Shown here: one piece after another, positions 57,073 to 63,991 of the stretch | Numbering within the stretch: the stretch's first letter is position 1 | How the letters are laid out: every line of letters begins with the position of its first letter | Origin: Colwellia sp. 1_MG-2023 | GTDB taxonomy: Bacteria; Pseudomonadota; Gammaproteobacteria; Enterobacterales; Alteromonadaceae | Direction of reading: 5' to 3' | NCBI RefSeq assembly: GCF_030546755.1 | Contig: NZ_JAUOPE010000016.1 | Location: forward strand, 1-64,000 | Length of the DNA stretch: 64,000 nucleotides | The notes under the pieces: generated by a model | The model's input: the letters and a program-made list of their open reading frames with translations, nothing else | The model's database searches: none | Told to the model about the DNA's origin: nothing | Translations under genes and position numbers: made by a program

Positions 57073-57351
57073 ATGATTAAATCTTTCAAACACAAAGGCC
57101 TCAAGAAATACTTCCAAACAGGAAGTGTTGCTGGAATTCAGGCTAAGCATCAACGTAAATTACGGATGCAACTTACAGCATTAGATACCGCACAAGAAAT
57201 TGATGATATCAATTTACCCGGTTTTAAATTGCACCCACTAAAAGGGGATCGGGATGGGATTTGGTCTATTACTGTAAATGGTAACTGGCGCATTACTTTT
57301 GAATTCATCGATGGTAATGCATATATTCTCAACTATGAGGACTATCACTAA
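57073..57351 (+). CDS. higB: HigB toxin, integron cassette
   Basis: A 92-residue RelE-fold toxin, MIKSFKHKGLKKYFQTGS start and HPLKGDRDGIWSI with NGNWRITFEF, both characteristic of HigB. HigB cleaves mRNA on the ribosome. Toxin first and antitoxin second is the normal hig order. It overlaps higA by one base. Confidence 0.94.
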   Translation: MIKSFKHKGLKKYFQTGSVAGIQAKHQRKLRMQLTALDTAQEIDDINLPGFKLHPLKGDRDGIWSITVNGNWRITFEFIDGNAYILNYEDYH

Positions 57352-57644
57352 TGACTATGCATAACCCGCCACACCCTGGAGAGTTTATTTACGACGTATA
57401 CCTAGAACCAGCAGGTTTTAGCTGTCGTTATTTGGCTAAACAACTAGATGTAGCATCATCTACTTTAAATAGGGTTCTAAAAGGGCAAAGTGCTATCTCA
57501 CCTGAAATGGCACTTCGTTTGTCTAAGGCAATTGGCAGAACTCCTGAGAGTTGGTTAGCAATGCAAGATAACTATGATCTTTGGCATGCTAAACAACAAA
57601 TTAACTTAACAAATGTTCATGCAGTAAATTTTGCTGTGGCATAA
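57351..57644 (+). CDS. higA: HigA antitoxin, integron cassette
   Basis: A 97-residue HTH_3 (Cro/C1-type) antitoxin beginning MTMHNPPHPGEFI, with SRYLAKQLDVAS-like helix-turn-helix and GRTPESWLAMQ. It neutralises HigB and represses the operon, probably through the palindrome at 57045. Confidence 0.94.
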   Translation: MTMHNPPHPGEFIYDVYLEPAGFSCRYLAKQLDVASSTLNRVLKGQSAISPEMALRLSKAIGRTPESWLAMQDNYDLWHAKQQINLTNVHAVNFAVA

Positions 57645-57647
57645 AAA

Positions 57648-57739
57648 ATATAACAAGTTGCTTAAAAGGAAAAATAATGGTTGGCCATCGCTCCGCGATT
57701 ATAGCCAACCATTATTTCTCTCTTAGCAAGGCGTTATGT
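57648..57739 (+). repeat. attC21
   Basis: R'' ATATAAC, arms ATGGTTGGC / AGCCAACCAT, R' GTTATGT, with a short central spacer. Confidence 0.92.
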
Positions 57740-57759
57740 ATCTAATGGAGTTTTTGTAC

Positions 57760-58021
57760 ATGGACAAAAGTATCGAGAATAATAAAGGTTTGATTGCTGA
57801 CCTTAAAGCACTTCGTGCAAACTCAAATGTATATAATTTATGCTGTTTGCATAATTTTATTTTTTTTAGTTCACTTCTTTTATTTCGAAACAGAGATGTT
57901 TTCTAATTACTTGGGTTTGCTTTTCGTTTTCGCTATTAGCTTAGTGAAAGATGGTTATTCTAAGAGTGTTAAGGTAAACAAACGAGTTAATTCTATAGTT
58001 GAAGAGTTCAATAGAAAATAG
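57760..58021 (+). pseudogene. Frameshifted small membrane protein gene, integron cassette
   Basis: A frame starting at ATG 57760 (TGGAG upstream) reads MDKSIENNKGLIADLKALRANSN and then degenerates, ending at 57906. The adjacent frame from about 57827 reads a two-helix membrane protein (MYIIYAVCIILFFLVHFF onward) with a basic tail to 58021 but has no ribosome-binding site. A one-base insertion near 57825 would join them into a normal protein of about 87 residues. The gene is probably broken, or uses programmed frameshifting. Confidence 0.6.
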
Positions 58022-58031
58022 AGTTAACGAT

Positions 58032-58070
58032 ACATAACAAGGCAATCAAGCAGGAAAATTTGCAGTTGGT
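58032..58070 (+). repeat. attC22, truncated
   Basis: R'' ACATAAC and the left arm GCAGTTGG are present, but the right half (L' and R') is absent; sequence changes at about 58070 into the leader of the lipoprotein gene. It should not recombine. Confidence 0.85.
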
Positions 58071-58128
58071 AAGTTGAGACTCTGGGCGACTTGCTAGTAG
58101 TTTTTTCAGAGACTTAAAGGAATAAATC

Positions 58129-58674
58129 ATGAAACTACAAATTTTGACTTCTATCGCAGTTGTTACAGGCCTTCTATCTGGATGTGCTGGAAACTTATAT
58201 ACACATACTTCAAAAAGTTCTACGTGTGTAGAGGATGATGGAAAGTGCACAGGTGTTTACAAAGGGATTACGTATCGTCCCTTATTAAAATATACTGAAA
58301 CTTATACGCAAGATCGGGTTTTAGACTCTAAAGGAGTAGTAACACATTTTGCTGGTGCTGATGGTGATAAAGCTTGCGTTCCAACGGTAGTTACAGAAGA
58401 AAAGTTAATCCCCGATCCTGATAACGAATATATGATTCAATATGATCCTGCGTTTTTTGAAACATCAACGTTTACAGTTAAGTTGTCTCCACTGGGTACT
58501 TTATCAGAGGTTGGTACTAGTTCAACTCCAGGCGGAAAAGCATTGGTTGAGAGTTTCACTGGATTAGCTACAACAATCAAAACTTTAAATCATGGTCCAG
58601 TAAGTTCAAGCTTTGTCGATGATTCGAGTAATAAACTTTTATGTTCACATGGTAAGGTGTTTTTATCGGAGTAA
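58129..58674 (+). CDS. Lipoprotein of unknown function, fused cassette
   Basis: A 181-residue protein with a lipoprotein signal peptide (lipobox LLSGC, lipidated Cys19). The mature part has several Cys and an aromatic-rich YRPLLKYTETY segment. No family is recognised. Good ribosome-binding site AAAGGAATAAATC. It lies after a truncated attC, so it shares one mobile unit with the preceding broken gene. Confidence 0.75.
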   Translation: MKLQILTSIAVVTGLLSGCAGNLYTHTSKSSTCVEDDGKCTGVYKGITYRPLLKYTETYTQDRVLDSKGVVTHFAGADGDKACVPTVVTEEKLIPDPDNEYMIQYDPAFFETSTFTVKLSPLGTLSEVGTSSTPGGKALVESFTGLATTIKTLNHGPVSSSFVDDSSNKLLCSHGKVFLSE

Positions 58675-58677
58675 ACA

Positions 58678-58801
58678 GCATAACAAAGTGGGTGTATTAT
58701 CCATACAAGAATTTCAAGCGGGACTGCTAACAGTTTGCTCGGTTTCGCTGCGCTACACAATTTTAGCAAACTATTATCAGCCCCTTATGCGGGCGTTAGA
58801 G
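58678..58801 (+). repeat. attC23, expanded left end
   Basis: R'' GCATAAC is followed by about 22 extra bases (GTGGGTGTATTATCC region) before the normal CAAGAATTTCAAGCGGGAC, then normal arms CAGTTTGCTCGG / TTTAGCAAACTA and R' GTTAGAG. The extra bases separate R'' from L''. Confidence 0.85.
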
Positions 58802-58821
58802 AGCTGTAGGAATATCGAATT

Positions 58822-59229
58822 ATGTATCTAGGCAAATGTTTATGCGGCGAAGTGCAAATAAAAATAAATGGTGAAATCAGTGACATTATTCACTGTCATT
58901 GTTCTTTATGCAGAAAAAATAGCGGTACAGCTTTTGCCACAAATGGTTTCATAAACTCTTTAGATTTAGAGATTGTATCAGGCAAGAATAGCTTAAGTTC
59001 ATTTTCATTTAAACCAGGTAAACATAGGCATTTCTGCACTAATTGTGGCTCTCCAGTTTATAGTTCAAATGAACAAGATCCTACACGTTATAGACTAAGA
59101 TTGGGTATTCTTGATTCAGATATAGAAGAACGCCCAATCTCTCATAATTTTGTTTCTTCAAAAGCAAATTGGGAAGAACTGGATGCTAAGCTACCAAGAT
59201 ATGACTCGTTTGAGCCTAGCCGTAAATAG
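58822..59229 (+). CDS. GFA / CENP-V family zinc protein, integron cassette
   Basis: A 135-residue glutathione-dependent formaldehyde-activating-enzyme (Gfa)-fold protein. Zinc ligands are visible: Cys6, Cys8, Cys25, Cys27, Cys30 and Cys72, Cys75 (CLCGEV, HCHCSLCRK, CTNCGSP). Family members often act on or sense small thiol adducts; the actual activity is unknown. Confidence 0.9.
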   Translation: MYLGKCLCGEVQIKINGEISDIIHCHCSLCRKNSGTAFATNGFINSLDLEIVSGKNSLSSFSFKPGKHRHFCTNCGSPVYSSNEQDPTRYRLRLGILDSDIEERPISHNFVSSKANWEELDAKLPRYDSFEPSRK

Positions 59230-59230
59230 C

Positions 59231-59332
59231 TTTCTAAAAAGCTCTTTAATGAGGACAAAATACAGTTGGCTTTTGCTCCTACGTCGCTAATTTTAGTCAA
59301 CGTTACTTTGCCCGTTAATATGGGCGTTAGAT
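59231..59332 (+). repeat. attC24, left core box lost
   Basis: Arms ACAGTTGGCT / AGTCAACGTT and R' GTTAGAT are present, but where R'' should be the sequence reads TAGCTTTC instead of RYYYAAC. The right half is identical to that of attC3, so it is probably a hybrid. Confidence 0.8.
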
Positions 59333-59353
59333 TTTTCACAGAGTTCATAAGTT

Positions 59354-60526
59354 ATGATGATAAATAAACTTTTAATCAATTTTTCTATGCTATTTATTTT
59401 GGTCTGCATGAATACTAATGCTCAAACTGTATTTAAGAATGTTGATATTGAAAATATATCAAATTCACGGGCTTTAATGTTAGATACTTCTTTTTTAGCG
59501 TTGATTAAAAAACACAAAATTAATACTGCTGGTGTTGCAGTGATCAAAGATCGTAAAGTTATATGGCAGAACCAGTACGGATTTCAATCTCCAGGTATTC
59601 CTGCATCAGCCAATACATTATTTGACGTTGCATCATTGACGAAAACAGTAACCGCAGAAACCATACTAAGACTCATTGCGCAGGGTAAACTCTCGCTTGA
59701 TGAATCAGTAGCACCATACTGGATAGATCCAGATCTAATGGGTAATCCAAAACTTCACCAATTAACACCTAGAATGTTACTTTCCCATACTAGCGGATTT
59801 ATGAATTGGCGTTATTTTTCTAACGATGGAAAACTAGACTTTGTCAATACGCCCGGAACAACTTTTGGTTATTCAGGAGAAGGTTATGAATATTTGGCGA
59901 AGTATGCCGAGAATAAAATAGGAGTGCCATTCGAGAAACTGGTTCAATCGACTGTCTTTGACCCCCTTGGTATGGACAATGCCTCAATTGGTGTACATAA
60001 GAAAAACTTCACTCGTATCGCAAAACCGTTAGATAAAAATGGAAAATTCTATGGGTATTATTGTCATCCCCAAGGTTACTGTAAAGAAGAGGGGAGCTAT
60101 TCTGCTGCGGCAAATTTGGTTATAACAGTAGCCGACTATGCGAAGTTATTAATTTCATCAATGGCTGGCGAAGGGTTAAATCTTAATCTCAAACAAGATA
60201 GAAATAAGATGCAAGGTATACAGTTTACACAAAGCGATATTGATTGTGGTGACACTAGCGAGATTCAATGTCCGACCAAACTTGGTTACGGATTAGGGTG
60301 GAGCATATCCCAATTGCAAAACGATAAACTTATTGGTCACAGAGGTACTAACTGGACGGTAGTCTCGCTAGCGTATTATTATGAAGGGAGTGGTGATGGG
60401 TTAATTATTCTCTTCAATGCTCCCAACAAAGCTGGAATAGCAGGAATGATTGATGCCCTTAAGTTGCTCGATCCAGACTCTCCGGAAATACACGGATATA
60501 AACTACGACTTTCGAGAACTAATTGA
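59354..60526 (+). CDS. Class C beta-lactamase-like serine hydrolase, integron cassette
   Basis: A 390-residue exported hydrolase (signal peptide about 1-23, NAQ end). The catalytic SxxK is Ser94-Leu-Thr-Lys97. Tyr in GYSGEGYEYL replaces the YxN Tyr with glycine at the N position, and HRGTN stands for the KTG box. The family includes esterases, D-aminopeptidases and penicillin-binding proteins; true beta-lactamase activity is not implied. Two conserved Cys near residues 300-310 could form a disulfide. Confidence 0.88.
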   Translation: MMINKLLINFSMLFILVCMNTNAQTVFKNVDIENISNSRALMLDTSFLALIKKHKINTAGVAVIKDRKVIWQNQYGFQSPGIPASANTLFDVASLTKTVTAETILRLIAQGKLSLDESVAPYWIDPDLMGNPKLHQLTPRMLLSHTSGFMNWRYFSNDGKLDFVNTPGTTFGYSGEGYEYLAKYAENKIGVPFEKLVQSTVFDPLGMDNASIGVHKKNFTRIAKPLDKNGKFYGYYCHPQGYCKEEGSYSAAANLVITVADYAKLLISSMAGEGLNLNLKQDRNKMQGIQFTQSDIDCGDTSEIQCPTKLGYGLGWSISQLQNDKLIGHRGTNWTVVSLAYYYEGSGDGLIILFNAPNKAGIAGMIDALKLLDPDSPEIHGYKLRLSRTN

Positions 60527-60587
60527 CAATTAATGTAGGTTTGAACAGTGCAGTTTCAATCCTGATTAGCGTATAAAATCTAACAAG

Positions 60588-60678
60588 CAGTTAAACAAGG
60601 ACAAAATACAGTTGGCTTTTGCTCCTTCGTCGCTAATTATAACCCACTATTTTGTTGCCCGTTTATGGGTCGTTAGCT
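60588..60678 (+). repeat. attC25
   Basis: R'' ATCTAAC (perfect RYYYAAC), arms ACAGTTGGCT / AACCCACTAT with one mismatch, R' GTTAGCT. Confidence 0.92.
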
Positions 60679-60694
60679 TGGAAATGAGAGTCTG

Positions 60695-60934
60695 GTGAAA
60701 AATTCAAAAAGCGAAGGAAATCAATCAAGCCTAGCAAATTATATGACATTGTTTTTTAGCATGTTTTTAACATTGTCTATTTTTCATAAAGCAGGGTTTA
60801 AGTATAACTTTATTTCTGATGATTTTGATTTAATTAAATTTATTATATTTCTTGGTGTTTACCTTGTCATTTATGAGTTTTGTAATGCTTTTTTTAGTTG
60901 GCTTTACCCTAATATAGTAAAGGAAAAGAAATAG
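60695..60934 (+). CDS. Small membrane protein, integron cassette
   Basis: A 79-residue protein with two hydrophobic segments (about 15-29 and 48-68). It starts at GTG after ATGAGAG. No family is recognised. Confidence 0.68.
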   Translation: MKNSKSEGNQSSLANYMTLFFSMFLTLSIFHKAGFKYNFISDDFDLIKFIIFLGVYLVIYEFCNAFFSWLYPNIVKEKK

Positions 60935-61036
60935 GACTCTTTCAAGCTGTTCAAGCAGGAAATATACAGTTAGTTGGTTTAGCTTAGCTATACATTTTAG
61001 CCAACAAACTTTTTGCCTGTTAATTAAGTATTAGTT
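60932..61036 (+). repeat. attC26, degenerate
   Basis: Arms TACAGTTAGTTGG and TAGCCAACAAA still pair, but the R'' position reads AATAGGACT and the R' position has ATTAGTT where the conserved G of the cut site is A (G^TT to A^TT). Both core boxes are damaged, so the site should be inactive. Confidence 0.75.
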
Positions 61037-61049
61037 ACTAAGGAAGCTT

Positions 61050-61430
61050 ATGCGAATTTATCACTGGTTTTATGTTAGCTTACTGTTAGCTGTAACTTTA
61101 GGTCGTTTAATTCAGAAAGTTACTATGGACACTGGTGGGTTTGCAAGCCGATATTTACCAATAATAATCGCGATGTTATTAATAACGGCTTATGTTGGTT
61201 GTGTGTTAAATAAACCCATCTTAAATCGTTATTTCTGGCGAGGTGTTTTTTATTTTTTTTCGATAGTTAGCTTAGGGGCTTTATCCTTCTCATTTTATTT
61301 AATAATAAGTTTCGGTAACACAGTCATAATTAAAGTTGCATTTATCATGTTAGGGCTTGTTATTGTTTTTCCTGCTCTATTGTCCATGAATAAGTATTCT
61401 CATCTAAGTAATACGGTTTGGCGTAAATAG
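61050..61430 (+). CDS. Small membrane protein, integron cassette
   Basis: A 126-residue protein with about four hydrophobic segments. AAGGAAGCTT precedes the ATG. No family is recognised. It follows a damaged attC, so it is probably locked to the previous cassette. Confidence 0.72.
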   Translation: MRIYHWFYVSLLLAVTLGRLIQKVTMDTGGFASRYLPIIIAMLLITAYVGCVLNKPILNRYFWRGVFYFFSIVSLGALSFSFYLIISFGNTVIIKVAFIMLGLVIVFPALLSMNKYSHLSNTVWRK

Positions 61431-61641
61431 GCAAGTGTAATTTGATATATTCATCGAATGGTATTTAATTATGAGTAAGTTGCAACTTGATCACTATAGG
61501 GTAAAACTTATTGGGGCATGGTTATTCAAACATTCGTCATTGTGCTTGCTAAATTTGCTCTCGCTTAGGTAAAACTTATCGGATCCATGTTGTGCTCCAA
61601 AATGTTCATGTATGTTTATTTGTACAAGGTGGCGAAGTAGC
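61431..61641. other. Non-coding part of a cassette with a 15-bp direct repeat
   Basis: A 210-bp stretch after the membrane protein gene. GGTAAAACTTATTGG (near 61499) recurs as GGTAAAACTTATCGG (near 61568). A 33-codon frame from ATG 61471 ends just at the second repeat (TAA at 61570-61572) but has no ribosome-binding site. Nothing else is recognised. Confidence 0.45.
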
Positions 61642-61742
61642 TCATAACAAGTCAATCGAGCAGGAAAATTTACAGTTGGTTGTTAGCAGTGGGTTCAACA
61701 ATTTTAGCCAATAGCAATTTGTCGCTTAAAACGGCGTTAGGC
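61642..61742 (+). repeat. attC27
   Basis: R'' TCATAAC, arms ACAGTTGGTT / AGCCAATAG, R' GTTAGGC. Confidence 0.9.
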
Positions 61743-61755
61743 ATACAAGGTCAGC

Positions 61756-62205
61756 ATGCATAAAACTATTACACTATCAGAATACGTGAAAAAGCGTAAT
61801 GGCGTAGCTCTTGGCGCACCTGGTTCTATGACTAATATGGTTAAGCGTTCGTTAGGTGCAAGTTCGTTTTATATGTTTTGGCAATATTGGAACCCAATAT
61901 GGGGGTATTACCTTTCTCGTAAAGTAATGAAACCATTGAGGCAACTACTTCCAACCTGGCTAGCAATTATTATGACTTTTGCTGTTAGTGGAGCATTACA
62001 TGACTTGGCTATAACGGTAGTACAATGGAAATTAACGTTTCTTTTTACACCATGGTTTACCTTTATGAGCTTTATAGTTTTAACTACAAAGTATTTAGGT
62101 ATTTCATACCGTGAATATCATTGGTTGATTCGAGCATCGATAAATATATCATTCGTAGTAGTATGCTTAATTGTTACTCGTCAGTATGTCATACAAGTAG
62201 CTTAA
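61756..62205 (+). CDS. MBOAT-like acyltransferase fragment, integron cassette
   Basis: A 149-residue membrane protein with about three or four hydrophobic helices. FAVSGALHDLAI places His82 in the context of the catalytic His of wax-synthase-type MBOAT enzymes, and FWQYWNPIWGYYL resembles their upstream membrane-facing segment. MBOATs are usually 350 residues or more, so this is a minimal C-terminal module or a truncated enzyme. Acyl transfer to a lipid or sugar is inferred only from the motif. Confidence 0.65.
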   Translation: MHKTITLSEYVKKRNGVALGAPGSMTNMVKRSLGASSFYMFWQYWNPIWGYYLSRKVMKPLRQLLPTWLAIIMTFAVSGALHDLAITVVQWKLTFLFTPWFTFMSFIVLTTKYLGISYREYHWLIRASINISFVVVCLIVTRQYVIQVA

Positions 62206-62286
62206 ACAAACGGTAAACACTTGGTTTTGTTCATGGCATTCACTATTATAACTAAGTGTTTTAGCCCATTTTTTTGGCCGTTATGT
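62201..62286 (+). repeat. attC28, short variant
   Basis: Different in sequence from the others: R'' CTTAAAC overlapping the upstream stop, arms AAACACTTGGTT / AACTAAGTGTTT, R' GTTATGT. Pairing is good, so it is a real attC acquired from a different integron. Confidence 0.78.
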
Positions 62287-62319
62287 GCTCTCGCAACTTT
62301 TAAAGTGAAAAGGATTACA

Positions 62320-63441
62320 ATGAAATTAGTAACAGGAATGATATTGCTAGCTCTTTTGCCTACACCATCAATAGCGAAAGATTTAGAAAAAAAAGTCGAC
62401 GAATTATTTAGTGTTATAGATGACAATAATGCGCCCGGCTGTAATGTCGGTGTTATCCATAATGGTAAATTTGTTTATAAAAAAGGGCATGGCTTGGCTA
62501 ACTTGGAACTAGGGGCAAGTTTAGACGGTAATAATATCCATCGAATTGCTTCGGTTTCAAAACAATTTACCGCCATGTCTGTATTACTATTAGCAGATGA
62601 AGGAAAAATCAATTTAGATGATGATATTAGAAAACACCTACCGGAATTAAAAGATTACGGAAGTAAAATCACCATAAACTCTATGCTTGGGCATACTAGT
62701 GGGATGGCTGATTATGATTATATTTCTAGCTATTCAGAAGACGAAGTAGAAGGTGGACTAAATTTACGTAATTCAATGGGAAATCCATTCCGTTTAGGCA
62801 ATGAAGATTATCTCTCTATTGACGATTTCTACGACGTTGTAAAAAAAGTATCGCTACGTCACGAGCCTAATAAAAAATGGCAATATAGTAATCTTGCATA
62901 CTTTTTACTCTCAATGTTAGTTGAAGAGGTTTCTGGTGAAAGTTTAAGGGATTATGCAAATAAACGTATATTTCAGCCCCTTGAGATGAATGATACTTTT
63001 TATAGTGATGATCCTACAGAGATTGTCAAAAACAGAGCGAGTGGTTATAAAAAGAATGATAAAGGTGGCTACCAAACTGATATGACAAATCTATTTTGGG
63101 TTGGTGATGGAGGTCTACATACTAACCTTGATGACTTATTAAAGTGGGATCAGCATTTTTATAACCCTAGTCTTGGAAAAAATCCTCAACAATTAATGGT
63201 ACTATTAAATACACCTAATAGTAATTTTTCAGTTTCTGGTGGTTTATACGCAAATGGGCAAGTTGTAACTAAAGTCGATGGTTATGATGCCTATATGCAT
63301 GGTGGGGCTTGGTTAGGTGTTCAAACATTTTACCTTCGGATACCGAAAAAGAATCTATCCACGATAGTGTTGTGCAATGATGCAAACCAAGATTCAGCTT
63401 CTTACGCAAAAGCTATTACTGAATTTTACTTGCATAATTAA
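62320..63441 (+). CDS. Class C beta-lactamase-like serine hydrolase, integron cassette
   Basis: A 373-residue exported hydrolase (signal peptide about 1-19, ending SIA). The catalytic SxxK is Ser78-Val-Ser-Lys81, the YSN motif is near Tyr189 and HGG is near residue 327. The complete motif set supports an active serine esterase or peptidase. ATG 62320 with AAGGA is chosen; longer readings start inside attC28. Second serine hydrolase of this superfamily in the array; not a close copy of the first. Confidence 0.9.
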   Translation: MKLVTGMILLALLPTPSIAKDLEKKVDELFSVIDDNNAPGCNVGVIHNGKFVYKKGHGLANLELGASLDGNNIHRIASVSKQFTAMSVLLLADEGKINLDDDIRKHLPELKDYGSKITINSMLGHTSGMADYDYISSYSEDEVEGGLNLRNSMGNPFRLGNEDYLSIDDFYDVVKKVSLRHEPNKKWQYSNLAYFLLSMLVEEVSGESLRDYANKRIFQPLEMNDTFYSDDPTEIVKNRASGYKKNDKGGYQTDMTNLFWVGDGGLHTNLDDLLKWDQHFYNPSLGKNPQQLMVLLNTPNSNFSVSGGLYANGQVVTKVDGYDAYMHGGAWLGVQTFYLRIPKKNLSTIVLCNDANQDSASYAKAITEFYLHN

Positions 63442-63450
63442 TTTATAAAC

Positions 63451-63545
63451 AAACAACTAAATAGACAGGGACACGCAACAGTTGATTTTTATTCAATTTT
63501 CGTTTGTTAATTAACTGGTATTTGCTTGTTAGTGGGACGTTATAT
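63451..63545 (+). repeat. attC29
   Basis: R'' AAACAAC, arms CAACAGTTGATTTTT / TTAATTAACTGG (imperfect), R' GTTATAT. Confidence 0.8.
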
Positions 63546-63569
63546 GCTTATTCATAATTGGGAGCTTAC

Positions 63570-63881
63570 GTGAAAATAATTAGATGTAAAGCGTTCAAAC
63601 CTGAACGTGCTTGGGGTGCAATAAACATCGCTAATATGAACGGCATTACGACGCGATTACATTGGACTGATCAACCTTATAAGTGGCATGTAAACGATGG
63701 CGAAGAAGTATTTGTTGTTTTAGATGGCGTTGTTGAGATGTTATTTAAGGAAAATGGAGTTGAGCAATCAACAGTGCTGGAAACTGGTGATATATTTTAT
63801 GCTTCTATAGGAACTGAGCATGTTGCCCACCCTCGCGGAGAGGCAAGAATCTTAGTCGTAGAATCGGAAGGAAGCGTATAA
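63570..63881 (+). CDS. Cupin domain protein, integron cassette
   Basis: A 103-residue single-cupin protein. The metal-binding motif is WHVNDGEEVFVVLDG (His near residue 39, Glu near 44) with the later His in HVAHPRGE. GTG 63570 with GGGAG seven bases upstream is chosen over TTG 63558. Cupins have many functions; the specific one is unknown. Confidence 0.85.
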   Translation: MKIIRCKAFKPERAWGAINIANMNGITTRLHWTDQPYKWHVNDGEEVFVVLDGVVEMLFKENGVEQSTVLETGDIFYASIGTEHVAHPRGEARILVVESEGSV

Positions 63882-63971
63882 CAATCAAAATTAATTAGAA
63901 TACGTAACAGTGGCTTGATTTTGCTCGACTTTATAGCCAACTAATTTTTGTCTCTTAATGAGGCGTTATAT
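63876..63971 (+). repeat. attC30
   Basis: R'' GTATAAC, arms AACAGTGGCT / AGCCAACT (imperfect), R' GTTATAT. Confidence 0.85.
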
Positions 63972-63991
63972 CTTACAAAGGTTTTTGTAGT

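Noticed and set aside
58613-58831. 72-codon open frame after the lipoprotein gene
   Set aside because: It overlaps the lipoprotein end and attC23 and has no ribosome-binding site.
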